The translations under genes and the position numbers were made by a program. The notes beneath the pieces are model-generated. The model ran no database searches and was not told where the DNA came from. It was given only the letters and a program-made list of their open reading frames with translations. A stretch of DNA of 64,000 nt from NCBI GenBank assembly GCA_964438865.1, contig CAYTMI010000006.1, positions 136,626 through 200,625 of the forward strand, in the 5' to 3' direction. This document shows, one piece after another, positions 1-7,897 of this stretch. The number at the start of each line of letters is the position of its first letter. Position 1 is the stretch's first letter. Source of the DNA: G016234445 sp964438865 (lineage in GTDB: Bacteria; Chloroflexota; Dehalococcoidia; Tepidiformales; Tepidiformaceae).

Positions 1-394
1 CGATGGCCGAGACGACCGTGAGCCGCACCGAGCGTTCGGTGCCGAACCAAACCCCCTGGCCCTCCTGTTCGCGGTCGAAATAGGGGAACGCACCCATAAC
101 AACGAGCCAGATGCTGGGGATGATGACCCCGGCCATGCCGGCGTTCATGTGGAGGAGGAGTTCCTGGAGGTTGAGCAGGTACCACGGCGCCTTGGAGGGG
201 TTCGGCGTGACGTCTGCGTTTGCCTGGTCAAGTAGCGGGGCGTTGATCAGGAACGAGAGCAGGAACAGCGTGATCGTGAAAAGCATCGCGGCGATGAACT
301 CGATAAAGACGAGATCTGGCCAGACGAGGACTTCTTCTTCACGCGAACGGGTCTGCGTGCGGGCGACGGGACGGGCGACGACAGCAGTGGCCAT
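1..394 (-). CDS. Cytochrome b subunit IV-like / cytochrome b C-terminal subunit (partial, 3' end outside window)
   Basis: The first 131 residues are visible. The protein would form the C-terminal half of a split cytochrome b in a quinol:electron-acceptor oxidoreductase in the cytoplasmic membrane. After a basic N-terminus comes a membrane helix (about residues 31-51). Next is the quinol-site loop, NPSKAPWY at 65-72, which aligns with the PEWY loop of bc1/b6f enzymes but reads APWY. A second helix follows at about 88-104. It starts 29 nt after the stop of the b6-like gene and belongs to the same operon. Whether a cytochrome c domain is fused to the missing end cannot be seen. Family assignment is fairly secure; exact complex type is inferred. 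Confidence 0.8.
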   Translation of the reverse strand, partial: MATAVVARPVARTQTRSREEEVLVWPDLVFIEFIAAMLFTITLFLLSFLINAPLLDQANADVTPNPSKAPWYLLNLQELLLHMNAGMAGVIIPSIWLVVMGAFPYFDREQEGQGVWFGTERSVRLTVVSAI

Positions 395-423
395 TGCGTT
401 CCTATTCCTGCGCGGTGTGCGGC

Positions 424-1176
424 CTAGAGCGGCCGGGCGAGCCCGCCGTCACGGCGGATTCGCCAGAAGTGGACTGCCATGAAGATGGCCGCCAGGAGGG
501 GCAGCCCAATCACGTGCAGCGTGTAGAAGCGGATGAGCGCCTGCGGGCCCACTTCAAAGCCGCCGAGCAGCCAGAAGCGGGTCTTGGGGCCAAGGACCGG
601 CGCCGAGCCGGCGATGTTCGTACCGACGGTGATGGCCCAGAACGCGAGCTGGTCCCAGGGCAGCAGGTAGCCGGTGAAGGAGAGGAGGAAGGTCAGGACG
701 AGGAGAATGACTCCAACGACCCAGTTGAACTCGCGGGGCGGCTTGTAGGCCCCCGTATAGAAGACGCGCATCATGTGCATGAAGACGAGGATGACCATGG
801 CGTGGGCCATCCAGCGGTGCATGTTTCGCATCAGCTGGCCGAATTCGACCGTGTTCTGGATGGTCTGCATGTCCAGGTACGCCCGTTCGACGCTGGGCAC
901 GTAGTAGAACATCAGGAGGATGCCGGTGACCGTGAGGCCCAGGAACATGAAGAACGAGAGGCCACCCAGGCAGTAGGTGTGCGTGATCTTCACGTGGGTC
1001 CGGTGGATGCGGGTGGGGTGGAGGTGGAGAAAGACGTTCGTCGCCACCACGAGCATCTGGTTCCGGGGGGTGTTCGGATACCCCGTGCGGAAGATGGACT
1101 TCCACACATAGTTATGGAACATCATGTCGTAGAGCTTGTCTGCGACGGTCGGTTTGGTGGGTTGCTCGACTGCCAT
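424..1176 (-). CDS. Cytochrome b6-type subunit of a quinol:cytochrome oxidoreductase
   Basis: A 250-residue membrane subunit carrying the two b hemes. Heme ligands are visible as His120/His134 (13 residues between) and His221/His236 (14 between, the spacing typical of b6 rather than bc1). Cys69 lies in a YCLGG motif, equivalent to cytochrome b6 Cys35, which holds heme c_n covalently. I chose the ATG at 1176 because AGGAG lies just upstream; a longer reading from 1203 would overlap the preceding small gene. The order is small membrane peptide, this gene, then the subunit IV-like gene. A Rieske protein is not in view. The length matches split b6/QcrB proteins (about 215-250). Confidence 0.9.
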   Translation of the reverse strand: MAVEQPTKPTVADKLYDMMFHNYVWKSIFRTGYPNTPRNQMLVVATNVFLHLHPTRIHRTHVKITHTYCLGGLSFFMFLGLTVTGILLMFYYVPSVERAYLDMQTIQNTVEFGQLMRNMHRWMAHAMVILVFMHMMRVFYTGAYKPPREFNWVVGVILLVLTFLLSFTGYLLPWDQLAFWAITVGTNIAGSAPVLGPKTRFWLLGGFEVGPQALIRFYTLHVIGLPLLAAIFMAVHFWRIRRDGGLARPL

Positions 1177-1190
1177 TGCCGCTCCTGGCC

Positions 1191-1310
1191 TTACTTCTGC
1201 CACCAGTGGCCAAAGGCCACCATGATGGCGAGTGAGACAACGATGGTGATACCGACGAAGACGAGTTCGAGCGTCTCCGCGAAGTCATGAGGCAGGTTGG
1301 AAAACTCCAC
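1191..1310 (-). CDS. 39-residue single-helix membrane peptide at head of cytochrome b operon
   Basis: The GTG start at 1310 is chosen because GAGGGGAGG (1322-1330) stands 11 nt upstream. The product has a polar N-terminus (EFSNLPHDFAETLE), one hydrophobic helix (about residues 17-33) and the tail GHWWQK. Its stop lies 15 nt before the cytochrome b6 start, and it is the first gene behind the 1399-1427 promoter. Small single-helix subunits (PetL/G/M/N type) are known in b6f complexes; that this is an analogue is inference. I do not recognise the sequence. A longer in-frame reading up to 1445 runs past the promoter and is unlikely. Confidence 0.6.
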   Translation of the reverse strand: MEFSNLPHDFAETLELVFVGITIVVSLAIMVAFGHWWQK

Positions 1311-1398
1311 GGTGCGGGCGACCTCCCCTCGACGGTCCGCAGGCGCTGCATTGCCGCCCGGCGCCCGGACGACATTGTGAATCCTGTAGCAAGGCTGA

Positions 1399-1427
1399 TT
1401 TATACCACCGGCCTCCCGGGGGGTCAA
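1399..1427 (-). promoter_or_regulatory. Sigma70-type promoter of the cytochrome b operon
   Basis: On the minus strand TTGACC (1422-1427) is followed after exactly 17 bp by TATAAA (1399-1404). Transcription would start near 1391, giving a leader of about 80 nt before the GTG at 1310. This is the best-formed promoter I found in the window. Confidence 0.65.
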
Positions 1428-1526
1428 AGCCGGTTTACGCTCCATCGAAGGCTCCTATCCCAGGCTTCGACGTCACCCGTGTCCGCGGACTCGCCACCGC
1501 GCAGCCCCACCGGCGCCGCCCTGGGG

Positions 1527-2258
1527 TCAGGAACGGCGGAAGCGCATCCTCAGGAGGCCGCGAATATCCTCCGCCGCGGTCTTGAAGATGTTGACCTTGC
1601 TGTCGCGGTCTTCGTCCCAGCGCACCGGAAGTTCGCAGATCTTCAGCCCCCGCTTGTGCGCAAGGATCAGCAGTTCCGTATCGAAGAACCACATCCGGTT
1701 TTCGATGAGCGGCACCACTTCGTCGATCACCCGGCGATTCAGCGCCTTGAAGCCGCACTGGGCGTCGGTGATGCGCAGGCGGGGGAACGTCGCCCGGATG
1801 AGGAAGATGTAGCCGCGGGACGTGATTTCGCGTTTCAGTGACCGCTGGGTCTGGGAGCCGCGCGCCCTCCGGCTGCCGATTGCGACGTCGCAGCCTTCCT
1901 TCGCCACCATCGTGACGAGGCGGGGGAGGTGCTCGAGGTCGGTGCTGAGGTCGACGTCCATGTAGGCGACGACGGCGGCATCGCTGTTCCTCCACGCCTG
2001 TTTGAGGGCCAGCCCCCGGCCCTTGATGGTCAGGAGTTCCGCCTTCACACGGCCGGGATAGGCGGCTTCCAGTTCCTGTGCCAACGCGCCGGTGCCGTCG
2101 TTCGAACCGTTGTCCGCGACGACGACCCGCCAAGCGTACTCCGGGTGGCGATCGAACAGGGCCAGCGTCTTTTCGATGCTGCCGCGAAGCACCGCCACCT
2201 CGTTGTAGCACGGAATGACGACGTCGACGCGGACCGGGGCGTCAGTTGGGGCAGACAT
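1527..2258 (-). CDS. Family 2 glycosyltransferase, dolichyl-phosphate sugar synthase type
   Basis: A 243-residue cytosolic or membrane-associated GT-A enzyme that probably transfers a sugar from a nucleotide donor to polyprenyl phosphate. The N-terminus shows the GT2 opening VDVVIPCYNE, then ADNGSNDGT, and the metal-binding DxD in YMDVDLSTDLE (about residues 95-105). DAQCGFKALNR is typical of the DPM1/DPG-synthase branch. There is no C-terminal membrane region, so it is the short soluble form. It has its own TACAAT box 8 nt before the ATG and no Shine-Dalgarno. Such enzymes feed lipid-linked sugars to GT39-type transferases like the one at 14143-16404; the link is inference. Confidence 0.85.
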   Translation of the reverse strand: MSAPTDAPVRVDVVIPCYNEVAVLRGSIEKTLALFDRHPEYAWRVVVADNGSNDGTGALAQELEAAYPGRVKAELLTIKGRGLALKQAWRNSDAAVVAYMDVDLSTDLEHLPRLVTMVAKEGCDVAIGSRRARGSQTQRSLKREITSRGYIFLIRATFPRLRITDAQCGFKALNRRVIDEVVPLIENRMWFFDTELLILAHKRGLKICELPVRWDEDRDSKVNIFKTAAEDIRGLLRMRFRRS

Positions 2259-2266
2259 ACCGGGCC

Positions 2267-2272
2267 ATTGTA
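2267..2272 (-). promoter_or_regulatory. -10 box TACAAT for the glycosyltransferase (leaderless type)
   Basis: TACAAT on the minus strand ends 8 nt before the ATG at 2258 and there is no Shine-Dalgarno, so the transcript would begin at or within two bases of the start codon. Confidence 0.5.
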
Positions 2273-2318
2273 TTCCGGCCGGCTCTAGCGGCTATCGCCG
2301 GGCGCAGCCGCCGCGGCT

Positions 2319-2822
2319 TCAGCTTTCGCTGATCGTGACTGACTTCATCGCGACCGGCTGGACGGGGCGGTCCTGGGCGCCTGTCGCGGCGGTGGCGATG
2401 GCATCGAGCACGTCTTCGCCCGAGCTGAGCTTGCCGAAGATCGTGTAGTTCGCGGGCAGGGGGTAGTCCGCGTGCATGACGAAGAACTGGCTGCCGTTAG
2501 TGTTCGGGCCGGCATTCGCCATTGCCAGGGTGCCGCGCAGATACGCCCGCGTCACCTTCTCGTCGTTGAAACGATAGCCGGGGCCACCGCTGCCCATGCC
2601 CTTGGGATCGCCGCCCTGGATCATGAAACCCTTGATCACCCGGTGAAAGATGACGTCGGTGTAGAACTCGTCCCGGGCGAGGAAGACGAAGTTGTTGACG
2701 GTCGTCGGGGCGTCGCCGGGGAAGAGCTCGGCGGTCATGGTGCCGGCTGTGGTCTCGATGGTGGCGGTGTAGGTCTTGGCTGGGTCGATGGTGAGGTCTG
2801 GCGCCTTGGGATACTGCTTCAT
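2319..2822 (-). CDS. Peptidyl-prolyl cis-trans isomerase, cyclophilin type
   Basis: A 167-residue cyclophilin that isomerises prolyl bonds during folding. Diagnostic segments are FHRVIKGFMIQGGD (catalytic Arg in FHR), then GSGGPGY, and NGSQFFVMH. No signal peptide is present, so it should be cytosolic. Length fits the compact bacterial PpiA/PpiB class. The start is supported by a TACGCT box 6 nt upstream and no competing ribosome-binding site. It stands alone between the DinB-like gene and the glycosyltransferase on the same strand. Confidence 0.92.
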   Translation of the reverse strand: MKQYPKAPDLTIDPAKTYTATIETTAGTMTAELFPGDAPTTVNNFVFLARDEFYTDVIFHRVIKGFMIQGGDPKGMGSGGPGYRFNDEKVTRAYLRGTLAMANAGPNTNGSQFFVMHADYPLPANYTIFGKLSSGEDVLDAIATAATGAQDRPVQPVAMKSVTISES

Positions 2823-2828
2823 GGTGAA

Positions 2829-2834
2829 AGCGTA
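2829..2834 (-). promoter_or_regulatory. -10 box TACGCT for the cyclophilin (leaderless type)
   Basis: TACGCT is separated by six bases (TTTCACC region, 2823-2828) from the ATG. The same hexamer recurs before aspS, the YbaK gene and the SGNH hydrolase at similar spacing. Confidence 0.5.
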
Positions 2835-2849
2835 CCGCAGCTGCGCGAA

Positions 2850-3443
2850 CTAGACTCGCTGCGCTTTGACCCCCGCGGGGATGAGTGAGTCGTTCACGCT
2901 GCCCAGCCACTCGTTGAGCCACGCCTCTTCCCGCCGGTGGGGGAGCGCCCTGAGGATGTCCAGGGTGTGGGTCGGGTCATGGATTGCGATGCCCCAGAGG
3001 AGCCCACCGAACCGCACGGGCGCCGGCGCCAGCCCCAGCGTCTTGCGGTCGCCGCCATACGGAATGACGCGGTCGAGGTCGCCGTCCGACATGCGTTCGA
3101 TCGCGGCGGCCATTCGCCCGCGGTGGGTGGCCGCCGCGGCCAGCAACTCGTCGATCGTGGCGTTGGCGCGGGCGCGGACCGCCGTCTCATTCCAGTCGTC
3201 GATGTCGAAGGGGACGGGAAGTGGCGGCTCCGGCGGCGGCGCCGAAAGCCCAACCATGGGCGAAAAGCTTGCGGCTATGAGGCCATCGATGGTCGCGAGG
3301 TGGGCGATGTAATCGCGGACGCTCCAGTGCGAGCCGGGGATGACAGCCCCGAGTTCGCCTGCGCTGAGGGACCGGCAGAGGTGCTCGAACTGGACGCGAT
3401 GCCGGGCGAGTTCATCGATGACCAGGCGGCAGCGGACGTTCAT
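2850..3443 (-). CDS. DinB / maleylpyruvate-isomerase N-domain-like protein
   Basis: A 197-residue protein of the DinB-like four-helix metal-binding fold. The N-terminal part has the typical pattern GSHWSVRDYIAHLATIDG, where the first His and the HL region match conserved metal-ligand positions. A later IHDPTHTLDILR supplies the third His region. The family contains thiol-dependent transferases and many proteins of unknown function, so no reaction is assigned. The ATG at 3443 follows AAGGAG; a TAGAGT -10 candidate (3470-3475) lies upstream. A longer reading to 3716 has no support. Confidence 0.7.
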   Translation of the reverse strand: MNVRCRLVIDELARHRVQFEHLCRSLSAGELGAVIPGSHWSVRDYIAHLATIDGLIAASFSPMVGLSAPPPEPPLPVPFDIDDWNETAVRARANATIDELLAAAATHRGRMAAAIERMSDGDLDRVIPYGGDRKTLGLAPAPVRFGGLLWGIAIHDPTHTLDILRALPHRREEAWLNEWLGSVNDSLIPAGVKAQRV

Positions 3444-3694
3444 CGGGGTGCTCCTTGGGAGATGGGGGCACTCTACTCCGCGGGCCGGCCGGCGGTTGGT
3501 TGCCGCCCCCGCACCCGCCCGGCGACAATGGACGCCCGTGAACCACGAAACCGGGCATCGCCCGTGACCCTTGAGAGCCCGGTTGGGGCTATCGCCATCG
3601 ATCGCGGCGCCCTCGCGGTGCTCCCCCACAGCGACGATATCTTTGCAGTGCGACTTGGAGGCCGAGTGGTTCGCCACCGGCCAGGAGGAAACGA
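3444..3694. other. Intergenic region between divergent genes
   Basis: 251 bases separate the DinB-like gene (minus) from the unknown gene at 3695 (plus). It holds the minus-strand TAGAGT box and, close to 3695, an AGGAGG site. I see no convincing hairpin or ORF; a long minus-strand ORF crossing it is a codon shadow. Confidence 0.4.
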
Positions 3695-4462
3695 ATGAGC
3701 CAGCTTCAGAAAGCAATCAGCCGCGTCCAGCGACGCGAAGGCCCGCGCTCCATCGGCTTCGGCGCCGCGAGCCGGGAACAGCCCCGCGCCATGCTCGCCG
3801 GCGTGCTCGCTGCGGACGCGGCGGGCGTGACCACAGCAATCGAGGCCGGGGCGGACTTCGTCGTCGTCCACGCCGGAACTGCCGCATCGGCAGCTAACGT
3901 CGTCAAGGCTGCGGCGGCGAAAGACCGCTGCCTCGGGGCGCTCGTGGACAAACTGGACGAAGCTGGCGCGCAGGCGCTGAAGGATGCGGGCGCCGACTTC
4001 GCTGTCTCGTCGCTCGAAGGGACGGCGGCCACGGCGATGGATTCGGATCGCCTGGGCCACGTCATCACCGCCCACGCCGGCATGGAAGACAACACCCTCC
4101 GGGCGCTGGGGCCGCTTGGGCTCGATGCGATCTACGTCGAGCTCACGGGCCACCTGATGTCGGTCGCCGATCAGCTTCACCTCCTCCGGCTCGCTTCGTT
4201 CTCGGGGAGCGCGCTGCTGGTGACGGTAGATGCGGCTGCCGCCGTCGCGGACCTGCGGGTGCTGCGGGACTCCGGCGCGGCGGGGGTGGTTGCGCCAGCG
4301 GGCACATCGAAGGCACAGATGGAAGGTCTCATCACCGCGCTGAAGGCGGTCCCGGCACCGAAGAAGGGACGCCGTGAAGGTGCTGACATCGCCCTCGTGC
4401 CCGCTGCGGCCAGCCGGCGCGACGAAGGCGAGCATGAACACGAGGAAGAGGACGACGACTGA
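3695..4462 (+). CDS. Conserved-looking protein of unknown function, TIM-barrel-like, acidic tail
   Basis: A 255-residue soluble protein preceded by AGGAGGAAACG. The alternation of hydrophobic strands with motifs such as EAGADFVVVHAG, KDAGADFAVSSLEG and VLRDSGAAGVVAPAG resembles the repeating beta/alpha units of TIM barrels that bind phosphate. No catalytic motif is recognisable. The C-terminus is strongly charged (EGEHEHEEEDDD). It overlaps the start of mutY by 29 nt and probably shares its transcript. I do not recognise the family, and function should be left open. Confidence 0.7.
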   Translation: MSQLQKAISRVQRREGPRSIGFGAASREQPRAMLAGVLAADAAGVTTAIEAGADFVVVHAGTAASAANVVKAAAAKDRCLGALVDKLDEAGAQALKDAGADFAVSSLEGTAATAMDSDRLGHVITAHAGMEDNTLRALGPLGLDAIYVELTGHLMSVADQLHLLRLASFSGSALLVTVDAAAAVADLRVLRDSGAAGVVAPAGTSKAQMEGLITALKAVPAPKKGRREGADIALVPAAASRRDEGEHEHEEEDDD

Positions 4463-5345
4463 CGCTCTTGCCGGCAAGATCCGGGAGCCGCTGGCCCGCT
4501 GGTACCGGGACCACGGCCGCCACTCCCTCCCGTGGCGGCTGACGCGCGACATCTATGCTGTCCTCGTCTCCGAAGTGATGCTGCAGCAGACGCAGGTGGA
4601 GCGCGTTGCACCGCGTTATGTCCGTTGGCTTGAACGCTGGCCGACTGCCGCGTCGCTCGCCGCGGAGTCGCCGGCGGAGGTCATCCGGGAGTGGGGAGGG
4701 CTGGGGTACAACCGGCGAGCGCTCCATCTCCATGGCGCCGCCACCGCGCTCGCGTCGCGCTCCGAAACCACCCGCCCGGGCGTCGCGGAGCTTCGTTCGC
4801 TCCCCGGGGTGGGCCTGTACACCGCCGCAGCCATCGCCTGTTTCGCGGGAGAAGAGCACGTCGCCGTCGTCGACACCAACATCGCGCGGGTCATCGCCAG
4901 GGTCGTCGTTGGGCAGGCGAGTCCGCGCCAGGTATTGGCCCGGACCACGGCCAGCGCCGCCGAGTCCCTGTTGCCCGCTACCGGTGCACGGGACCACAAC
5001 CTCGGGCTGATGGACCTCGGCGCGATGGTGTGTACGGCTCGAAACCCCGCCTGCGAGGCCTGCCCGCTGAGCCCGGAATGCGCCTGGCTGGCGGCCGGAA
5101 AGCCGCCGGCAGAGGGGCCCGTTGCCCGGGCTCAACCGTTCGAGACGACAGCGAGGTTCGCGCGGGGCCGAATCGTCAACGCTCTCCGGGATGCTGCGGC
5201 CATGGGCGAAGACGAAGTCCGTTCCCTCCTGCCCCCGGCGCATCAGCCGCGCGCCATCGGCTACCTTCAGGCGCTCGAACGCGACGGGTTGCTGGAGCAC
5301 CGTCATGGCCGGTGGGCCCTGACCGGCACCTTCACGGCAGGATGA
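4434..5345 (+). CDS. mutY: A/G-specific adenine DNA glycosylase, short form
   Basis: A 303-residue HhH-GPD glycosylase that removes adenine mispaired with 8-oxoguanine. Visible are the catalytic Glu47 (SEVMLQQTQ), the helix-hairpin-helix LPGVGLYTA (122-130), the essential Asp146 (VVDTN) and a [4Fe-4S] site Cys199-x6-Cys206-x2-Cys209-x5-Cys215. The C-terminal NUDIX-like 8-oxoG-reading domain of E. coli MutY (about 350 residues) is replaced by a shorter helical tail, as in several Gram-positive relatives. The ATG at 4434 is the first start compatible with family alignment. It ends tail-to-tail with queA, overlapping 14 nt. Confidence 0.9.
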   Translation: MNTRKRTTTDALAGKIREPLARWYRDHGRHSLPWRLTRDIYAVLVSEVMLQQTQVERVAPRYVRWLERWPTAASLAAESPAEVIREWGGLGYNRRALHLHGAATALASRSETTRPGVAELRSLPGVGLYTAAAIACFAGEEHVAVVDTNIARVIARVVVGQASPRQVLARTTASAAESLLPATGARDHNLGLMDLGAMVCTARNPACEACPLSPECAWLAAGKPPAEGPVARAQPFETTARFARGRIVNALRDAAAMGEDEVRSLLPPAHQPRAIGYLQALERDGLLEHRHGRWALTGTFTAG

Positions 5346-6351
5346 GCATCGCGTCGCCGAAGCTGTAGAACCGGTACCGCTCGGCCACGGCGAGGCGATA
5401 CGCGGCCATCACCTGCTCCGTTCCAGCAAAGGCGCAGACGAGCATCAGGAGCGTCGACTTCGGCAGGTGGAAGTTCGTCACGAGGACATCAACCACGTGA
5501 AAAGGGTCGCCAGGCAGGATCTTGAGTGTCGTCCAGCCGTCGTAGGGGACCACCGAGCCTCGCTCCCGGGCGACGTGTTCGACCGTGCGGACGACGGTTG
5601 TCCCGACCGCCACCACCCGGCGTCCCTCGCGCTTCGCCATGGCGATCGCATCGGCCGTTTCCGCGGGCACGGTGACATGCTCGCCGTGGAGGACGTGGTC
5701 GCGCGGGTCCTCGACCGTCACGGGTTTGAACGTCCCCGGGCCGACATCGAGCGTCACCGCGACCCGCTGGATCCCACGCGCATCGAGTGCGGCGAGGAGC
5801 GCGGGGGTAAAGTGCAGCCCTGCCGTTGGGGCGGCCGCGCTGCGGGCGTCCCGGCTATAGACGGTCTGGTAGCGCTCCGGGTCGCCGTGGTAGTCGCGGA
5901 TGTAGGGCGGCAGCGGCACCGCTCCGACCGCGGCCGGATCGAAGGCGCGTTCGAACATGAGTTCAACAACCTCGGGGGTTCGGCCGGTCACGGTTGCCGC
6001 AAGGGGCCCGTCCGAGGCTTCGAAGACGAACTGCCGCCCTGCCACCGCCTGCCGGGCCGGCCGGAGGAGCACCTCCCACTGGAGGTCCGTCAAGGGACGG
6101 ACGAGGAGGGCTTCGACCCGCCCGCCGGTGCCCGGGCGCTCCCCGAACAGCCGGGCTGCCATGACCCGGGTGTCGTTCACCACGAGCAGATCTCCGGGTT
6201 CGAGCAGGTCCGGAAGGTCGCGGAAATGATGGTGGCCGATCTCGCCGCCCGCCCGGTGGAGCGCCATCAGCCGGGCCGAGTCGCGCGGCTCCGCTGGTTG
6301 TTGTGCGATCAGTTCCGGGGGCAAGGCGAAGTCGAAGTCGGCGGTACGCAT
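5332..6351 (-). CDS. queA: S-adenosylmethionine:tRNA ribosyltransferase-isomerase
   Basis: A 339-residue QueA enzyme that transfers and rearranges the ribosyl part of SAM onto preQ1 at position 34 of tRNA, giving epoxyqueuosine. Typical segments are FDFALPPELIAQ at the N-terminus, RDSARLMAL, LLVVNDTRVMAARL, APTAGLHFT and the C-terminal TNFHLPKSTLLMLVCAFAG. Length is as expected (about 340). No tgt or queG neighbour is seen here. The 63-bp gap to the divergent gene at 6415 holds the promoters. Confidence 0.96.
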   Translation of the reverse strand: MRTADFDFALPPELIAQQPAEPRDSARLMALHRAGGEIGHHHFRDLPDLLEPGDLLVVNDTRVMAARLFGERPGTGGRVEALLVRPLTDLQWEVLLRPARQAVAGRQFVFEASDGPLAATVTGRTPEVVELMFERAFDPAAVGAVPLPPYIRDYHGDPERYQTVYSRDARSAAAPTAGLHFTPALLAALDARGIQRVAVTLDVGPGTFKPVTVEDPRDHVLHGEHVTVPAETADAIAMAKREGRRVVAVGTTVVRTVEHVARERGSVVPYDGWTTLKILPGDPFHVVDVLVTNFHLPKSTLLMLVCAFAGTEQVMAAYRLAVAERYRFYSFGDAMLILP

Positions 6352-6365
6352 GCTTCCTACGAGGA

Positions 6366-6395
6366 TTGCGCCTCAACGGCCTGAGGGTCTACGTT
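6366..6395 (+). promoter_or_regulatory. Candidate promoter for the unknown gene at 6415
   Basis: TTGCGC (6366-6371) and TACGTT (6390-6395) are 18 bp apart, with transcription expected near 6402 and a GGAGG just before the ATG. Confidence 0.4.
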
Positions 6396-6414
6396 TGACG
6401 CCTCGGAGGCTCCC

Positions 6415-6834
6415 ATGGCGGAAGGCAATGGCTCATCGACTTCGTGGATTTCGGGCGACCGCCTGGACCGGCTGACGGCCACGACGGTCAACGTCGAGCG
6501 CACCGCCATCCGCTCGCTGGAGGCCGACCAGGCGCGGCTTGAACGCTCGGCAGTGATGCGGATGCGGGCAACGCAGGCCTCCCTCGACCTGTCCGGCGTT
6601 GTGTTCGGGCGGTTTGAACAGGGCACTCTCAGCAAGAGCACCGTCGGAGTGGTGGTCGCGCGGTCTGTCGCTTGCGATGAGGTGCGGACCGCGATCCTCG
6701 CGGCCCCGGTGGTCCGCGGCGAAGTGCACACCTGGCTGGACCTGCGGACCGCTGTCGCGATCGGCTTCGGGATGGTCCTGGGGAAGGCCTTCCTCAGCGC
6801 GCTACGATCGATCGGCCGGCATTCGGAGGAGTAA
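6415..6834 (+). CDS. Unknown 139-residue protein with C-terminal membrane helix
   Basis: Preceded by GGAGG. The central part (about residues 20-105) is an unusual run of short alternating segments (TVNVERTAI, QARLERSAV, QASLDLSGV, LSKSTVGVV, CDEVRTAIL) with roughly regular spacing. This suggests a beta-solenoid or stacked-strand fold, as in bactofilins or adhesin stalks. A single hydrophobic helix (about 116-132) follows, so the protein could be tail-anchored. No enzyme motif is visible. It ends inside the rlmN 3' end (41-nt tail-to-tail overlap). The fold suggestion is inference from pattern only. Confidence 0.6.
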   Translation: MAEGNGSSTSWISGDRLDRLTATTVNVERTAIRSLEADQARLERSAVMRMRATQASLDLSGVVFGRFEQGTLSKSTVGVVVARSVACDEVRTAILAAPVVRGEVHTWLDLRTAVAIGFGMVLGKAFLSALRSIGRHSEE

Positions 6835-7897
6835 CCTCCAGCGCGTCGGCTAGCACGGCATCGGTGCGAAGCTGGCCGCAGGCGGCCGCGATTTCGCTCC
6901 CTTTTTCGACGCGCACGGTGCAGGTCACGCCGGCTTCGCGCAGCACCCGTTCGAAGGCGAGCGTCCGCGCCCGGGCGGGGCGACGGAAGCCTCCCGCGGT
7001 GGGGTTCACCGGGATCAGGTTTACGTGGGCGCCGGTCTTCGCGACGAGCGCCCCCAGGGCACGCGCCGTCTCCAGTGAGTCGTTCACGCCCTCCAGGAGC
7101 GCGTATTCGAAGGTGACCCGCCGCCCGGTCTTGCGGAAGTAGGCCGCCGCCGCCGCCATGATGTTGCCGACGGAGGTGGGGCCGGCGGTCGGAACGAGCC
7201 TTCGCCGCAAATCGTCATCGGGGGCGTGGAGGGAGATGGCGAGGCCGACCTGGAGCCCTTCTTCGGCGAGACGCTCGATGCCCCGGATCACGCCGACGGT
7301 GGAGATGGTGACGCTGCGCTGGGCGAGGCCGAACGCGCGTGGATCGACCAGCAGCCGGACGGCGCGGATGGTCTCGGCGTAGTTCGCGAGCGGTTCGCCC
7401 ATGCCCATGAAGACAATGTTGGTGACGTGCTGGCCGCGCTCCCGCAAGAGGTTCGCGAAGTGCATGACCTGCGCAACGATCTCCTCCGCCCGCAGGTTCC
7501 GCTCGAATCCCATCTGCCCGGTGGCGCAAAAGACGCAGCCCATGGCACAGCCGGCCTGGGTGGACACGCAGACGGTCGAGCGTGGGTGATGGCCCTCCTC
7601 CGGGTACTGCATCAGGACCGATTCGATCAGGGTCCCGTCGGCCATCCTGAGCAACACTTTCGCCGTCTCGCCGTCGGCGCTGGCCGAGCGGTGGGCTTCG
7701 GTGGCGGCGCCGATGGCGTAGCCCGCCGCGGTCAGGTGGTCGCGGACCGCGGCCGGGAGGACCTGGATGTCGCTGAGCGACGTCTTGCCCTCCTTCCAGA
7801 GCGCGCGAAGCAACTGGTTGGCGCGGTAGGCCGGGAACCCGCCAGCCGTAATCAGTTCATCTACCTCGGGCGGGAGGAGGCGGCGAAGGTCAGTCAT
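6794..7897 (-). CDS. rlmN: Dual-specificity rRNA/tRNA adenine-C2 methyltransferase
   Basis: A 367-residue radical SAM enzyme methylating C2 of A2503 in 23S rRNA and A37 of some tRNAs. The 4Fe-4S triad is Cys117-x3-Cys121-x2-Cys124 (AGCAMGCVFC), followed by GQMGFERNL. FMGMGEPLANY is the family GEPL-type segment. The methyl-carrying C-terminal Cys lies in EIAAACGQLR. Length is standard. Its ATG overlaps the fmt stop by 4 nt, placing it last in the yvcK-secG-lipoprotein-fmt-rlmN operon. Confidence 0.96.
   Translation of the reverse strand: MTDLRRLLPPEVDELITAGGFPAYRANQLLRALWKEGKTSLSDIQVLPAAVRDHLTAAGYAIGAATEAHRSASADGETAKVLLRMADGTLIESVLMQYPEEGHHPRSTVCVSTQAGCAMGCVFCATGQMGFERNLRAEEIVAQVMHFANLLRERGQHVTNIVFMGMGEPLANYAETIRAVRLLVDPRAFGLAQRSVTISTVGVIRGIERLAEEGLQVGLAISLHAPDDDLRRRLVPTAGPTSVGNIMAAAAAYFRKTGRRVTFEYALLEGVNDSLETARALGALVAKTGAHVNLIPVNPTAGGFRRPARARTLAFERVLREAGVTCTVRVEKGSEIAAACGQLRTDAVLADALEVTPPNAGRSIVAR

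Noticed and set aside
3473..4552. A 359-codon minus-strand open frame across the unknown gene at 3695
   Set aside because: No start signals, Arg-rich shadow composition, and it conflicts with the plus-strand gene that has AGGAGG and a consistent protein pattern.
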